NCBI GenBank assembly: GCA_965276635.1
Contig: CBDIBC010000004.1
Coordinates: forward strand, 558,001 to 622,000
Source of the DNA: CBDIBC01 sp965276635
GTDB lineage: Bacteria > Actinomycetota > Acidimicrobiia > Acidimicrobiales > Palsa-688
Direction of reading: 5' to 3'
Length of the DNA: 64,000 bases
Position numbers and translations under genes: made by a program. Position 1 is the stretch's first letter; each line of letters begins with the position of its first letter. The notes below the pieces were generated by a model. It saw nothing but the letters and a program-made list of their open reading frames with translations. It had not been told where the DNA came from and did no database searches. This document shows positions 26,114 through 35,092 of the stretch, in pieces.

Positions 26114-27243
26114 GGCGGGTCTCCCGGCAGTGTCTGCAGATCCTCGGCCAACCAGGCGCGCAGGTGGTGATAGACCCGCGGATGGTTCACCAGGTGGATG
26201 TGGTGCAGACCACCGACGACCGTGTCGTCCCCGTGGCCGCGTGCGCTGGTGCGCCGCACCAGGAGATCGCCGAGAGTCCAGCCGATCACATGGTCCGGGC
26301 GGGCGGACACGGTGGCAGCCAGGGCGCGGTACCGCACGCCGGTCACCGCATCGGGCAAGACTCCGCGGCGCAGGTCCTTGATCCCGACGCTGCGGTCGTC
26401 GACCAGCTCGGCGAACGGTCTGCTCTCGGGAAAGACGCCGAGCACGGCGGCCAGGGCGTGGATGCCCTGGGCCAACGGTGCGCCTCGGTGCGGGCTGCCA
26501 AGGGCTACGACTGAGCGCAGTCTGCTCGCCCACGACGCGGCGCGCTCGGCGGCGATCGCCGCAGCTGTCGTGGCCACCAGCCCACCCATGGAGTGGCCGA
26601 CCAGCACCACCGCGGCGACCGGGACCGGCCAGCCGGCCACCAGCCGGTCGACCATGCGGTCGAGATCCACGGCGTTGGCGGCGATGGTCCGCCCGGTGTT
26701 GTACCGGATGTAGACAGGGGTGATGTCGAGGTCGGCGGCCAGCTCGGTCCCGTAGGTGACCCCGGGGCGACCCCATGCCGCCTCCGCCCCATACGACCAG
26801 GTGTTCTCCGTGCTGGCCAGTCCGTGGACGAACACCGCAAGCGTCGGCGTGGCCGAAGGGAAGGCGGCGGCGATGTCGGACGCGATGGGCTCGACCGGCC
26901 GGCCGCCCTGGCGGACGGTCATAGGGCCGGCCAGGGCCGATCCGGCGCGCTCGAGGGAGTCGCCCACCATCCCGTTGAGGGCGCCGGCGGCGGCCAGCGC
27001 CTGGCCGGGCAGCTCGACGGGTGCGGGATCGGTCGCCCACCGCGCCACTGCGGAGAGGGTCCGCCCCGAGAGGCGGGCCGACCCGTAGGCGACCCTGGCG
27101 ATGTCCCGGTGCCGGGCGGTGACCGGGCCGCCTCCACCCGGGGTGGCCCGGCGCAGGATCGCCAGGTGGACCTGCTCGGCGGTGCCGGCCGCCCGACCCA
27201 CCGCCCCTCCAACCAGGTCGATGGTGGCGGTCAACGCCGTCAC
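26110..27243 (-). CDS. Lipase/esterase-like alpha/beta hydrolase
   Basis: A 377-aa protein. An N-terminal helical, Ala/Gly-rich region (1-130) precedes an alpha/beta hydrolase core with VFVHGLAST, nucleophile GHSMGGLVA, GSPHRGAPLA and a His-rich C-terminal region (LHHIHLVNHPRVYHHL). It resembles triacylglycerol lipase/PGAP1-like esterases. The GTG at 27243 overlaps the nitroreductase stop (GTGA). No signal peptide seen. Confidence 0.87.
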   Translation of the reverse strand: MTALTATIDLVGGAVGRAAGTAEQVHLAILRRATPGGGGPVTARHRDIARVAYGSARLSGRTLSAVARWATDPAPVELPGQALAAAGALNGMVGDSLERAGSALAGPMTVRQGGRPVEPIASDIAAAFPSATPTLAVFVHGLASTENTWSYGAEAAWGRPGVTYGTELAADLDITPVYIRYNTGRTIAANAVDLDRMVDRLVAGWPVPVAAVVLVGHSMGGLVATTAAAIAAERAASWASRLRSVVALGSPHRGAPLAQGIHALAAVLGVFPESRPFAELVDDRSVGIKDLRRGVLPDAVTGVRYRALAATVSARPDHVIGWTLGDLLVRRTSARGHGDDTVVGGLHHIHLVNHPRVYHHLRAWLAEDLQTLPGDPP

Positions 27244-27935
27244 CGGTTCCCCCCGAGACGAGGCCCGTCGAGGCGGTCGACCGTCGCGAAGTCGTCCACC
27301 GGGCGCCGGCGCAGGCGGGTCGGCCGGTGCTCGGGGTGGCCGAGCACGATGGTGCCGGCGACGACGAGCTCGTCGGGTACGCCGAGCAGCTGGCGGACGT
27401 CGTCCTCGCGCCGGACCAGCATGGTCGTCATCACCCCACCCAACCCGGCCTGATGGGCGGCCAACAGGATGCTCCACGCGAACGGGTACACCGATGCGCC
27501 GCCCACGAGCGTGTAGCGGTCCAGGTCACGGTCGACCGCCGCCAGACCCCGCAGGTCGGCGAGGAGCACGAGGATGGCCGGAGCCTGGTCGAAGTGCTCG
27601 GCCATGCCTCCCGGTCCGTCGGCGGCCAGGGCGGCCTCCTCACCGGCCCGAGTGCAGGCAGTGGCCTCTGCGTCTCGATCGGTGAGCGGCGCCCACGGGG
27701 TCAGGCCGGCCTTGTTCATGGCCAGGTACTCGTACCAACCGGGGAGGTACAGGTCGCGCAGGGCCAGGCGGGTGGCCCGGTCGTTGACGACCACGACCCG
27801 CCAAGCCTGGCGGTTCCCGCCGCTCGGGGCGAACCGAGCCGTGTCGAGCACCTCCCGCAGCTGGTCGTCGGTGACGGGTTCGTCGGTGAACGCTCGCACC
27901 GCCCCGGTCGTGCGCAGCGCCTCGGTCAGCTCCAT
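27240..27935 (-). CDS. Nitroreductase family protein
   Basis: A 231-aa FMN-dependent oxidoreductase. The N-terminal RAFTDEPVTDDQLREVLDTARFAPSGGNRQ gives phosphate and isoalloxazine contacts. The C-terminal LLGVPDELVVAGTIVLGHP is typical. First gene of a translationally coupled trio with two hydrolases. Substrate unknown; members reduce nitro groups, quinones or F420-like substrates. Confidence 0.92.
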   Translation of the reverse strand: MELTEALRTTGAVRAFTDEPVTDDQLREVLDTARFAPSGGNRQAWRVVVVNDRATRLALRDLYLPGWYEYLAMNKAGLTPWAPLTDRDAEATACTRAGEEAALAADGPGGMAEHFDQAPAILVLLADLRGLAAVDRDLDRYTLVGGASVYPFAWSILLAAHQAGLGGVMTTMLVRREDDVRQLLGVPDELVVAGTIVLGHPEHRPTRLRRRPVDDFATVDRLDGPRLGGNR

Positions 27936-27996
27936 GTGGTCTCCAACCTACCCCGAGGGTGCGAGCCTCGGACCGGGTTGCGAGGCTCTGCTCGCC

Positions 27997-28923
27997 TCAG
28001 CGGGGCGCGCCGGCCGAGACGCGTTGGTCGGACAGTATGCGACCTTCCGGGATGCGGCTGGCCCGGGCCAGAGCCACGAGGTGCTGGGCGAAGAGCCACC
28101 CTTCCCGCAGGCTGGCCTTGGAGCGGCCGGCGTGGCGGCGATCGAAGCGGTACTCGACGTTCTCCACCCCCTGCCAGCGACCCCGAGCAACGACCTCCAG
28201 GAGGATCTTGAAGCCGTTCGCCTGCAACGCCACCCCGGCGATGCCGGCCCGGTCGAACGCGAAGAGACCGCTGAGCGGGTCGGTCAGCCGGCGGGACTGC
28301 GGGAGCACGCCGTGCACCAACCAGCGTGCGCCGGCCGACACCAGGCGTCGCCAGGGGCCGGCCAGGCCGCTGGTCTCGCCGGCCCCGGCGTACCTGGTGC
28401 CCGACACCAGGTCGGCCCGGCCGTCCATGATGGGGGCCAGGACGTCGGGCATGATCTCGGGCGGGTGCTGCAGATCGGCGTCCATGACGGCGATGATCTG
28501 TCCGGAGGCCGCGGCGAAGCCATCCTGGACGGCACCTCCCAGCCCGCCGGGCCGTCGCCCCGCCGGCCGGTGCAGCAACCGGACGGGATACCCGGCCGTG
28601 GCCTGGTCGGCGACTGCGTCTGCGGTGTCGTCGTCGGAGTCGTCGACGAAGAGCAGCTCCCACGTCATCGACGGCGCCAACCGGTCGCCGAGGGCATCGC
28701 TGAGGCGCCGAACGAGCAGGCCGATGTTCGGCGCCTCGTTGCGGGTGGGCACGATGACGGTGATGTCGACGGTGCTGTGGTCCGGCGGCGGTGACGGGTG
28801 GCCCACCGGCGTGGCCGAGGGCCCGCCGGACATGGACGACGCCGGGGCGGGAGGTGCAGCGGGGGGAGGCGCGGCCTCCGGTGGTGCCGGTGCCGGTCTG
28901 GGCTGGTCGATAGGGTCGAGCAC
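27997..28923 (-). CDS. Family 2 glycosyltransferase (polyprenol-phosphate mannosyltransferase-like)
   Basis: A 308-aa GT2 enzyme. The N-terminal 50 residues are Pro/Ala-rich and disordered. The catalytic domain begins at ITVIVPTRNEAPNIG; the metal-binding DxD is in VMDADLQHPPE; the acceptor region includes FKILLEV. It resembles polyprenol-monophosphomannose synthases, which transfer mannose from GDP-mannose to polyprenyl phosphate at the membrane. No TM segments at the C-terminus. Confidence 0.88.
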   Translation of the reverse strand: MLDPIDQPRPAPAPPEAAPPPAAPPAPASSMSGGPSATPVGHPSPPPDHSTVDITVIVPTRNEAPNIGLLVRRLSDALGDRLAPSMTWELLFVDDSDDDTADAVADQATAGYPVRLLHRPAGRRPGGLGGAVQDGFAAASGQIIAVMDADLQHPPEIMPDVLAPIMDGRADLVSGTRYAGAGETSGLAGPWRRLVSAGARWLVHGVLPQSRRLTDPLSGLFAFDRAGIAGVALQANGFKILLEVVARGRWQGVENVEYRFDRRHAGRSKASLREGWLFAQHLVALARASRIPEGRILSDQRVSAGAPR

Positions 28924-28932
28924 GCTAGCGGG

Positions 28933-29238
28933 TCACCTCGGGACGCCGCCGCTTCGTCCGGGTCGGGAAGGACGATTGGCGATGCGCCCGTCGGTGACGG
29001 CGACGCCTTCGGCGGCCAGCCGGGCGGCTTGGACGGCCTCGTGGCCGGCCACCAGGCAGCCGTCGGCGTACACGACCCGCCACCAGGGCAGTCCCTCACT
29101 GTGGGCCAAGACGGCGCCCACCCCACGTGCCGCTCCCGGATAACCGGCCTCGGCCGCCACGTCGCCGTAGGAGACGACCTCGCCGGGGGAGAGGCGGGTG
29201 ATCACCGCTTCCACGCGACGGCGGAAGTCGACGGGCAC
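28933..29238 (-). CDS. Alkyltransferase-like (ATL) DNA-binding protein
   Basis: A 101-aa protein equal to the C-terminal DNA-binding domain of O6-alkylguanine methyltransferases (SPGEVVSYGDVAAEAG, GVGAVLAHSEGLPWW). The PCHRV active site is replaced by PWWRV, removing the acceptor Cys, the hallmark of ATL proteins that bind alkylated DNA and hand it to nucleotide excision repair. It lies 9 bp upstream of the glycosyltransferase on the same strand. Confidence 0.9.
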   Translation of the reverse strand: MPVDFRRRVEAVITRLSPGEVVSYGDVAAEAGYPGAARGVGAVLAHSEGLPWWRVVYADGCLVAGHEAVQAARLAAEGVAVTDGRIANRPSRPGRSGGVPR

Positions 29239-29320
29239 CAGGCGAGCGTACGCGCTCCGCCGCGCCGATCGGTCGCTACGGGCGCAGACTGTCCCGGGCA
29301 GTAGACGGCCCGGGCAACAG

Positions 29321-30442
29321 TCAGCCGCCCGAGACCAGCACGTCCGCGCCGCGTGGAGGGTGCGGGTCGTCGGGGCTCATCAACCAGCCTTCGGGCAACG
29401 CCACCGGGCGGGGCCCATCGACGTGGCCTCGCGGCAGGCGTCGGGCCGACTCGGGCAGGGCGACGGAAGGGTCCAGCTCGGCGAGGATGGCAGCCAGCTC
29501 TGCCGGGGTGGAGACCTGGGCCAGGCGGTGGCGGACCTCCCCGCCCACCGGGTAGCCCGCCAGGTACCAACCGGTGTGCTTGCGGAACCGGCGCATGGCC
29601 GGCTCGGCCCCAACTCGGCTGGACAGCAGGCCAGCGTGGTGGCGCATCACCTCCACCACACGGCCGAGCCGCGGCAGCGGCGACGGCTCGACGGGTCGGC
29701 CGGCATCGCGGGCGGCGAACGCCGCAGCCAGGTCGCCGAACAGCCATGGTCGCCCCAGGCAACCCCGTCCGACCACCACGCCGTCACAACCGGTCGAGGT
29801 CATCATGCGCAGGGCGTCGGCCGCCTCCCAGATGTCGCCGTTCCCCAGGACGGGCACGTCGGTGACGGCAGCCTTCAGCTCGGCGATGGCGGACCAGTCG
29901 GCATGGCCGGCGTAGTGCTGGAATGCAGTCCGGCCGTGCAACGCCACGGCGGCGGCGCCCTCCGCCGCCGCCAGCGTCCCAGCCGCGACCGACGTCCGGT
30001 GCTCGTCGTCGAGCCCGATGCGCATCTTCACCGTCACCGGCACCGTTGCGGCAGCACGGACGGCCGCCCCGACGACCGACGCGAAGAGCCGGCCGTGCAG
30101 CGGGAGTGCCGCACCCCCACCTTTGCGCGTCACCTTCGGCGCCGGGCAGCCGAAGTTCAGGTCGACGTGGTGCACGCCCACCTCGTCGACCAGCCGGCGC
30201 ACAGCTCGGTCGATCACCGCAGGGTCGACGCCGTAGAGCTGAACGCTGCGGACGGGCTCGTCGCGACCGGGGAGCATGCCCAGGGTGCGCTCATTGCCTT
30301 CGACCAGCGCCCGGGCGGTGATCATCTCGCTGACGTACAGGCCGGCGCCATGGGACCGACAGAGCGTGCGGAAGGCGGCATCGGTCACCCCGGCCATCGG
30401 CGCCAGCACCACGGGCGGGTCGAGGGCGATGGGCCCGATCAT
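29321..30442 (-). CDS. dus: tRNA-dihydrouridine synthase
   Basis: A 373-aa FMN enzyme reducing uridine to dihydrouridine in tRNA D-loops. N-terminal VVLAPMAGVTDAAFR, catalytic Cys in NFGCPAPKVTRKGGGAAL, VTVKMRIG, VALHGRT, and the GNGDIW / VGRGCLGRPW phosphate-binding loops. The small helical domain (RFRKHTGWYLAGYP) is complete. ATG 30442 was chosen at the start of the barrel; the open upstream frame is unrelated. DusB-like by order of motifs. Confidence 0.94.
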   Translation of the reverse strand: MIGPIALDPPVVLAPMAGVTDAAFRTLCRSHGAGLYVSEMITARALVEGNERTLGMLPGRDEPVRSVQLYGVDPAVIDRAVRRLVDEVGVHHVDLNFGCPAPKVTRKGGGAALPLHGRLFASVVGAAVRAAATVPVTVKMRIGLDDEHRTSVAAGTLAAAEGAAAVALHGRTAFQHYAGHADWSAIAELKAAVTDVPVLGNGDIWEAADALRMMTSTGCDGVVVGRGCLGRPWLFGDLAAAFAARDAGRPVEPSPLPRLGRVVEVMRHHAGLLSSRVGAEPAMRRFRKHTGWYLAGYPVGGEVRHRLAQVSTPAELAAILAELDPSVALPESARRLPRGHVDGPRPVALPEGWLMSPDDPHPPRGADVLVSGG

Positions 30443-30510
30443 CAGGCCGCGTCGCACGGCCGCCCGGCCATCCGGCCCGGCGGCGGTGGCGAGCGCCTCG
30501 TGCCCGTCCC

Positions 30511-31113
30511 TCAGGTCCACAGGTCCGTTACCTCGCAGCCTAGGCGGGCGAGCAGCCGGCGCAGGACCGGCAGCGAGAGCCCCATGACGTTCCCGGGGTC
30601 GCCGTCGATGCGCGGCACGAACCACGAACCGCGGCCTTCGAGCGTGAAGGCGCCGGCGACATCGATGGGTTCCCCGCTGGCCACGTATGCCTCGATCTCC
30701 ACGTCGGTGACGTGGGTGAAGTAGACGGTGGTGACGCCCGCCTCCGCCGCCGTGCTCCCGGTGGCGGCGTCGACCAGGTGGTGCCCGGTGCGCAGGATGC
30801 CGGCGCGCCCCCGCATGTGCTGCCAGCGATCCACCGCCTGGCGGGCACTCCCCGGCTTGCCGTGTGCCGCTCCGTCCAGGTCCAGCACGGAGTCGCAGCC
30901 GATGACCAGGGCGTGGTCGCCGGGGGCCAGGGTGGCGGCCACCGCCGTCGCCTTCCGGCGAGCCAGCTCGGCCACCAGGGCGTGGGCGTCGGACGGATCG
31001 ACGGCGTCCTCGTCGACGCCGCTGATCCGCACCTCGGGCTGGATGCCCGCCCGCTGCAACAGCATCAGGCGCGCCGGCGATGCCGAGGCGAGGACGAGGC
31101 GACGGGTAGGCAC
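30511..31113 (-). CDS. maf: Maf-like nucleoside triphosphate pyrophosphatase
   Basis: A 200-aa Maf/Ham1-fold house-cleaning pyrophosphatase removing non-canonical nucleotides. Seen: LVLASASPARLMLL, GVDEDAVDPSD, IGCDSVLDLDG, YVASGEPIDVAGAFTLEGRGSWFV, and the end VMGLSLPVLRRLL. GTG at 31113 is the best start (VPTRRLVLAS). It is divergent from the SOS-box-preceded helicase and upstream of dus. Confidence 0.92.
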   Translation of the reverse strand: MPTRRLVLASASPARLMLLQRAGIQPEVRISGVDEDAVDPSDAHALVAELARRKATAVAATLAPGDHALVIGCDSVLDLDGAAHGKPGSARQAVDRWQHMRGRAGILRTGHHLVDAATGSTAAEAGVTTVYFTHVTDVEIEAYVASGEPIDVAGAFTLEGRGSWFVPRIDGDPGNVMGLSLPVLRRLLARLGCEVTDLWT

Positions 31114-31150
31114 GACGTCATGTTGCCAGGCCGGTGTGACGCCGATGAAT

Positions 31151-31164
31151 CGAACATATGTTCG
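31151..31164. promoter_or_regulatory. LexA (SOS) box
   Basis: CGAACATATGTTCG is a perfect 14-bp palindrome matching the actinobacterial LexA consensus CGAACnnnnGTTCG. It is 24 bp upstream of the helicase ATG and 37 bp from the maf start on the other strand. The helicase, and perhaps maf, should be DNA-damage inducible. Confidence 0.85.
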
Positions 31165-31188
31165 CTCAGAGTCGCTAGGCTGGGCCAG

Positions 31189-33255
31189 ATGACCATGATC
31201 GACGAGCGGACGCGGCCTTGGCTGGAGGGGTTGAACCCCGAGCAGCGCCGGGCGGTGACCCACGACGGCGGCCCGCTCATGATCCTGGCCGGCGCAGGCA
31301 CAGGCAAGACCAAGACGCTGGTCAGCCGCGTGGCCAGGTTGCTGGACGCAGGCACGCGACCCGAGCGCATCCTGCTCGTCACCTTCAGCCGTCGCGCCGC
31401 CGACGAGCTCTTGCGCCGGGTGGGGGTCCTGACCGACCCGGCGGCCGCCGCGCAGGTCGATGCCGGGACGTTCCACGCGGTCGCTCACCGCACCCTCTGC
31501 CGCTATGGGGCCAGCGTTGGGCTCGCCGACGGGTTCTCTGTCCTCGATCAGGCCGATGCCGTGGAGCTGTTCGGTCTGGTGCGCGCCGAGGCGGTGGGAC
31601 GGCGTGACGAGGAGCCACGGCGACGCGTTGCCCGCCCGGACACCTTGGTGTCGATCTACTCGCGCGTGGTGAACGCCGAGGAGCCGGTCGCCGAGGTCGT
31701 GGCCCGGGACTTCCCCTGGTGCGCCGGCGACGAGGAGCTGATCGGCGCGGTCTTCACCGCCTACACGGACCGCAAGCGCGCCGGCTTCCTCCTGGACTTC
31801 GACGATTTGCTCCACTACTGGCGGGCTGCCGCCCTCGACCCGGTCCTGGGCCCGGTCCTGGCGGCTCGCTACGACCACGTCCTGGTCGACGAGTACCAGG
31901 ACACGAACGTGATCCAGTCCGACATCGTCCGGGCGCTACGCAGCCGCGACGATCGGGTGACCGTCGTCGGTGACGATGCCCAGGCCATCTACTCGTTCCG
32001 GGCGGCCACCGTGCGGAACCTGCTGGACTTCCCGACCCAGTTCCCCGGAACTAGCCAGGTGACGCTGACCAGGAACTACCGGTCCACCCAACCCATCCTG
32101 GACCTGGCCAACTCGGTGGCCGCCGCACTCACCGAGGGGTACGCCAAGCAGCTGGACGCGACCACGACGGGTGGAGTGCGGCCCGTCCTTGCCACCTGCC
32201 CCGACGAGGGCGCACAGGCCGATGCCGTCTGCGACGTTGTCCTCGACCACCACGAGCAGGGGTTGCCCCTGCGAGCCCAGGTCGTCCTGTTCCGGACGTC
32301 GCACCACAGCGACCGGCTGGAGGTGGAGCTGCGTCGCCGCCGCATCCCCTTCGTCAAGTACGGCGGCCTCCGATTCCTGGAGGCGGCCCACGTGCGTGAT
32401 CTCGTCTCTTTGCTCCGTGTCCTCGAGAACCCGTGGGACGAGATGGCCTGGCACCGGGCGCTGATGCTTCTCGAGGGCGTCGGTCCGGCCACCAGCGCCC
32501 GGCTGCTCGCCACTCTCGGCGTGCGCCCGCGCCGCAGCGGCGGCGCCGATCCGCTGGCTCGGATCCTGGCCGAGGACCGTCCCCGGATCCCCCGGGCGGA
32601 ACCCGCCCTCTCGGCGATGCTCGACGCCCTGGGCGACTGCCGATCCGGCGGGCTCGGGCCTGGCGCCCAGGTGGCCCGCCTCCGTGTCGCCCTCGACCCG
32701 GTCGTGCGTCGCCGGTACGAGCACCCCGAGGTCCGCCTGCGCGATCTGGACCGCCTGGCCGAGCTGTCCGCCGGGACGACCACCCGGTCGGCGTTGCTGG
32801 CCGATCTGACGCTGGACCCTCCGGTATCGACCGGCGATCTCGCCGGGGCACCCGTACTCGACGACGACTACCTGACGCTGTCGACCGTCCACTCGGCCAA
32901 GGGTGGCGAATGGCGAGCGGTGCACGTCATCCACGCCGCCGATGGCATGTTCCCATCCGACCTGGCTACCGGCAACGCCGCCGGCATCGACGAGGAGCGG
33001 CGCCTGTTCTACGTCGCCCTGACCCGGGCCCGTGAGCACCTGCACATCTACGCGCCCTTGCGCTACCACCACGCCGGCGGCCATGGCTGGGGCGATCGGC
33101 ACAGCTACGCGCCGCGGACCCGCTTCCTGCCTCCCGAGGTGGACGGCCTGCTCGACCATCGTGCCGTCCGTTCCGGCCGCTCCGACATCCCCGTCGATGC
33201 CCCGCCCGTCGACCTGACACCGACGGTGGACGCCGCCTTGCGCCAGCTGTGGTGA
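31189..33255 (+). CDS. UvrD/PcrA-like superfamily 1 ATP-dependent DNA helicase
   Basis: A 688-aa 3'-5' SF1A helicase. Motifs in order: Q-motif LNPEQRRAV, Walker A AGAGTGKTKTL, motif Ia VTFSRRAADEL, Walker B LVDEYQDTN, motif III GDDAQAIYSFRAA, IV TLTRNYRST, V STVHSAKGGEWRAV, VI RRLFYVALTRAR. Somewhat short for UvrD and lacking the C-terminal tail that binds RNA polymerase. ATG 31189 sits just after the LexA box, supporting a role in damage repair. Confidence 0.94.
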   Translation: MTMIDERTRPWLEGLNPEQRRAVTHDGGPLMILAGAGTGKTKTLVSRVARLLDAGTRPERILLVTFSRRAADELLRRVGVLTDPAAAAQVDAGTFHAVAHRTLCRYGASVGLADGFSVLDQADAVELFGLVRAEAVGRRDEEPRRRVARPDTLVSIYSRVVNAEEPVAEVVARDFPWCAGDEELIGAVFTAYTDRKRAGFLLDFDDLLHYWRAAALDPVLGPVLAARYDHVLVDEYQDTNVIQSDIVRALRSRDDRVTVVGDDAQAIYSFRAATVRNLLDFPTQFPGTSQVTLTRNYRSTQPILDLANSVAAALTEGYAKQLDATTTGGVRPVLATCPDEGAQADAVCDVVLDHHEQGLPLRAQVVLFRTSHHSDRLEVELRRRRIPFVKYGGLRFLEAAHVRDLVSLLRVLENPWDEMAWHRALMLLEGVGPATSARLLATLGVRPRRSGGADPLARILAEDRPRIPRAEPALSAMLDALGDCRSGGLGPGAQVARLRVALDPVVRRRYEHPEVRLRDLDRLAELSAGTTTRSALLADLTLDPPVSTGDLAGAPVLDDDYLTLSTVHSAKGGEWRAVHVIHAADGMFPSDLATGNAAGIDEERRLFYVALTRAREHLHIYAPLRYHHAGGHGWGDRHSYAPRTRFLPPEVDGLLDHRAVRSGRSDIPVDAPPVDLTPTVDAALRQLW

Positions 33256-33280
33256 GCCGAGTGGACCGCAGTTGCTCAGC

Positions 33281-34201
33281 TCAGGGGACCTTGGACGGCA
33301 CCGGGCGGTGGTTCGCCACGCGATGGTCGACGAGGCGGTGCCGGCTGCGCAGGAGTCGCAGGATGCTGGTGAGGGCCAGGCCGCCGATCAGGTTGCCGAG
33401 CACGGCCCAGCCGAACCAACCCAACCAGTCCAGGTAGCCGAACGGGGCGTGGCCGGTGTCGAGGGCGGCGAAGGACAGGAGGGAGTCGAGGATGGAGTGG
33501 AAGAGCCGAGTGCCGGCGAGAAGGAACGCGATGGCGATGGAGGCCAGGAGCTTGGCCGGCTCGGAATCGGTGCCGTTGTGCATGCGGGTGAGCAGGGTGA
33601 TGGCGCTCCCTCCGAGGAGGGCAAGGCAGAAGGTGCGACCGTTGATCCCACCGTGGACGTAGAACGTGGCGGTGTCCACCGCTGTGCGGTGCAGCTGCGG
33701 GAAACCCTCCATCACCAGCCAAGCGACGATCCACCCGCCGGCCAGGTTCCCCACCAGGGTGGCCCCCCACAGCCGAAGGAGGTCACGGAACCGGGCTTCG
33801 CCGGCGACCACGACGGTGACGGGAACGAGAAAACCTTCGGTGAACAGCTCGCTGTGACCCAGTCGCAGCCCGATGAACCCGATGGAGAATGCCAGGCCCG
33901 ACAGCAGGGTGCTCCCGGTCTGCTGCTCGACGTAGAGGAGCGCCAGGACCCCGAGCGCAACCTCTATCCCGCCGGTGCCTCCAGTGGCCAACAGGTCGGC
34001 GACACCGCGCTGGAGGCGAGGGAGACCCTCCTCCACGATGCGATCGAAGCTGCGTTCGATGACCTCCTCGCGCCGTTCGTCGCCGCCGCTGACCCGAGGC
34101 GGGCGCGCGCCGTCGTTGGCCGTGTCGTCGTCCGCGGTGTCGAGCCGGTGGTCGGTACGACTCGTCGCCGCGTCACGGTCGTCGCCGGATCGGGAGCTCA
34201 T
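33281..34201 (-). CDS. Formate/nitrite transporter (FNT) family protein
   Basis: A 306-aa membrane protein: a roughly 45-residue charged N-terminus, then six TM segments with FNT features (FSIGFIGLRLGHSELFTEGF, WGATLVGNLAGGW, WAVLGNLIGGLA). The N-terminal extension and SELFTE element resemble YfdC-type members rather than FocA. It likely passes a small monovalent anion. ATG overlaps the small upstream gene by ATGA. Confidence 0.9.
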   Translation of the reverse strand: MSSRSGDDRDAATSRTDHRLDTADDDTANDGARPPRVSGGDERREEVIERSFDRIVEEGLPRLQRGVADLLATGGTGGIEVALGVLALLYVEQQTGSTLLSGLAFSIGFIGLRLGHSELFTEGFLVPVTVVVAGEARFRDLLRLWGATLVGNLAGGWIVAWLVMEGFPQLHRTAVDTATFYVHGGINGRTFCLALLGGSAITLLTRMHNGTDSEPAKLLASIAIAFLLAGTRLFHSILDSLLSFAALDTGHAPFGYLDWLGWFGWAVLGNLIGGLALTSILRLLRSRHRLVDHRVANHRPVPSKVP

Positions 34202-34413
34202 GTTCCGCCAGTCGTACCCATGCCGCCGCAGCCCGAAGCGCCGGGCCGACGGCGGGTCAGGACTCGAGGCGGGTGAGGAAGGGGGCGATGGCCGGGCCTG
34301 ACCTGATCGGACCAGGCGGCGTAGGTCTCGGAGCCGTCGCGTATGGCGATCATCATCTCGCCCATGCCATCGGCAGGGATGGAGACGGTCACCACCCCGA
34401 CCGTGCCCTCCAC
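34198..34413 (-). CDS. Small protein, unknown function
   Basis: 71 residues. The first half (VGVVTVSIPADGMGEMMIAIRDGSE) looks like folded beta-rich protein, weakly recalling NfeD-like OB-fold segments. The second half is Arg/Pro/Gly-rich and less protein-like, so a frameshift after about residue 38 is possible. Its stop overlaps the FNT start by 4 bp and it lies 24 bp after the STAS gene, which argues that it is translated. Confidence 0.45.
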   Translation of the reverse strand: MEGTVGVVTVSIPADGMGEMMIAIRDGSETYAAWSDQVRPGHRPLPHPPRVLTRRRPGASGCGGMGTTGGT

Positions 34414-34437
34414 CGATGGCTCTCCACGGTCGTCGCC

Positions 34438-34791
34438 TCAGGCCGGTTCGTCAGCGGAGGACAACAGGAACTTGCTGATGCCGGTCATGTCCATGAGCCG
34501 CCGCACCGCCGTGGTCGGGTTGGTGGCGGTCACCTGACTGCCCGACTCCTGACCGCTCCGCCATGCCTCCACCAGCGACCCGAGTCCGCTGGAGTCGATG
34601 AACCGGAGCTGGGCCAGGTCGAAGCTCAAGGCGAAATGACCGGCATCGTGCAGGGAGCGGACCGCCTGACGCAGGACGGGAACGCTGAGCGAATCGAGGT
34701 CCCCGTCCAACGACAGGTGGGCGATGGAGCCCGTCGGCGTCTGCCATCGCACCTGGAAGCCCCCGAGCGCGAGGGAGAAGCGATCCGCCAC
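34438..34791 (-). CDS. STAS-domain anti-sigma factor antagonist
   Basis: A 117-aa STAS domain like SpoIIAA/RsbV. The conserved phosphorylation site is present (FIDSSGLGSLVEAW). It normally binds an anti-sigma kinase to release a sigma factor; no kinase or sigma gene is adjacent. It lies between a zinc ribbon protein and the FNT operon part, all on the minus strand. Confidence 0.88.
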   Translation of the reverse strand: MADRFSLALGGFQVRWQTPTGSIAHLSLDGDLDSLSVPVLRQAVRSLHDAGHFALSFDLAQLRFIDSSGLGSLVEAWRSGQESGSQVTATNPTTAVRRLMDMTGISKFLLSSADEPA

Positions 34792-34800
34792 GGTTCCCTG

Positions 34801-35049
34801 CTAGTCCTTGGTGGCGACGTGGTTCGGGGTGACGTGCATGGCCGGCTCGAAGCGATCGGCGTCGACGGCGCGGGCGTGTCCCCAGAACGTCTGGACCAGC
34901 TGATCGCGACACGACGCGCAGGGCCCATATGTCCGGGCCGTGGCATCCTCGCCGCAGCGCGGGCACGAGAACCAGAGCACATCCTCAGCGGGCACGTGCC
35001 CACCGTACCCCTCCGGTCTGCGGCCGCCAGACCGGGTGGCCCTCGCCAT
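34801..35049 (-). CDS. Small zinc-ribbon protein
   Basis: 82 residues with two CxxC pairs (C29/C32 and C44/C47) in FSCPRCGEDATARTYGPCASC, consistent with one structural zinc. The ATG at 35049 follows a GGGGGTC element; the frame remains open further upstream but only through the tandem repeat. 9 bp before the STAS gene. No known name; role in binding nucleic acid or protein is a guess. Confidence 0.7.
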   Translation of the reverse strand: MARATRSGGRRPEGYGGHVPAEDVLWFSCPRCGEDATARTYGPCASCRDQLVQTFWGHARAVDADRFEPAMHVTPNHVATKD

Positions 35050-35092
35050 CGCGAGACCCCCGTGGCGGGGCGTCGTGCGGTGCAGTCTGGGC

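Noticed and set aside
30712..31188. N-terminal extension of the UvrD-like helicase
   Set aside because: It runs antisense through maf and the LexA box; the Q-motif begins just after ATG 31189.
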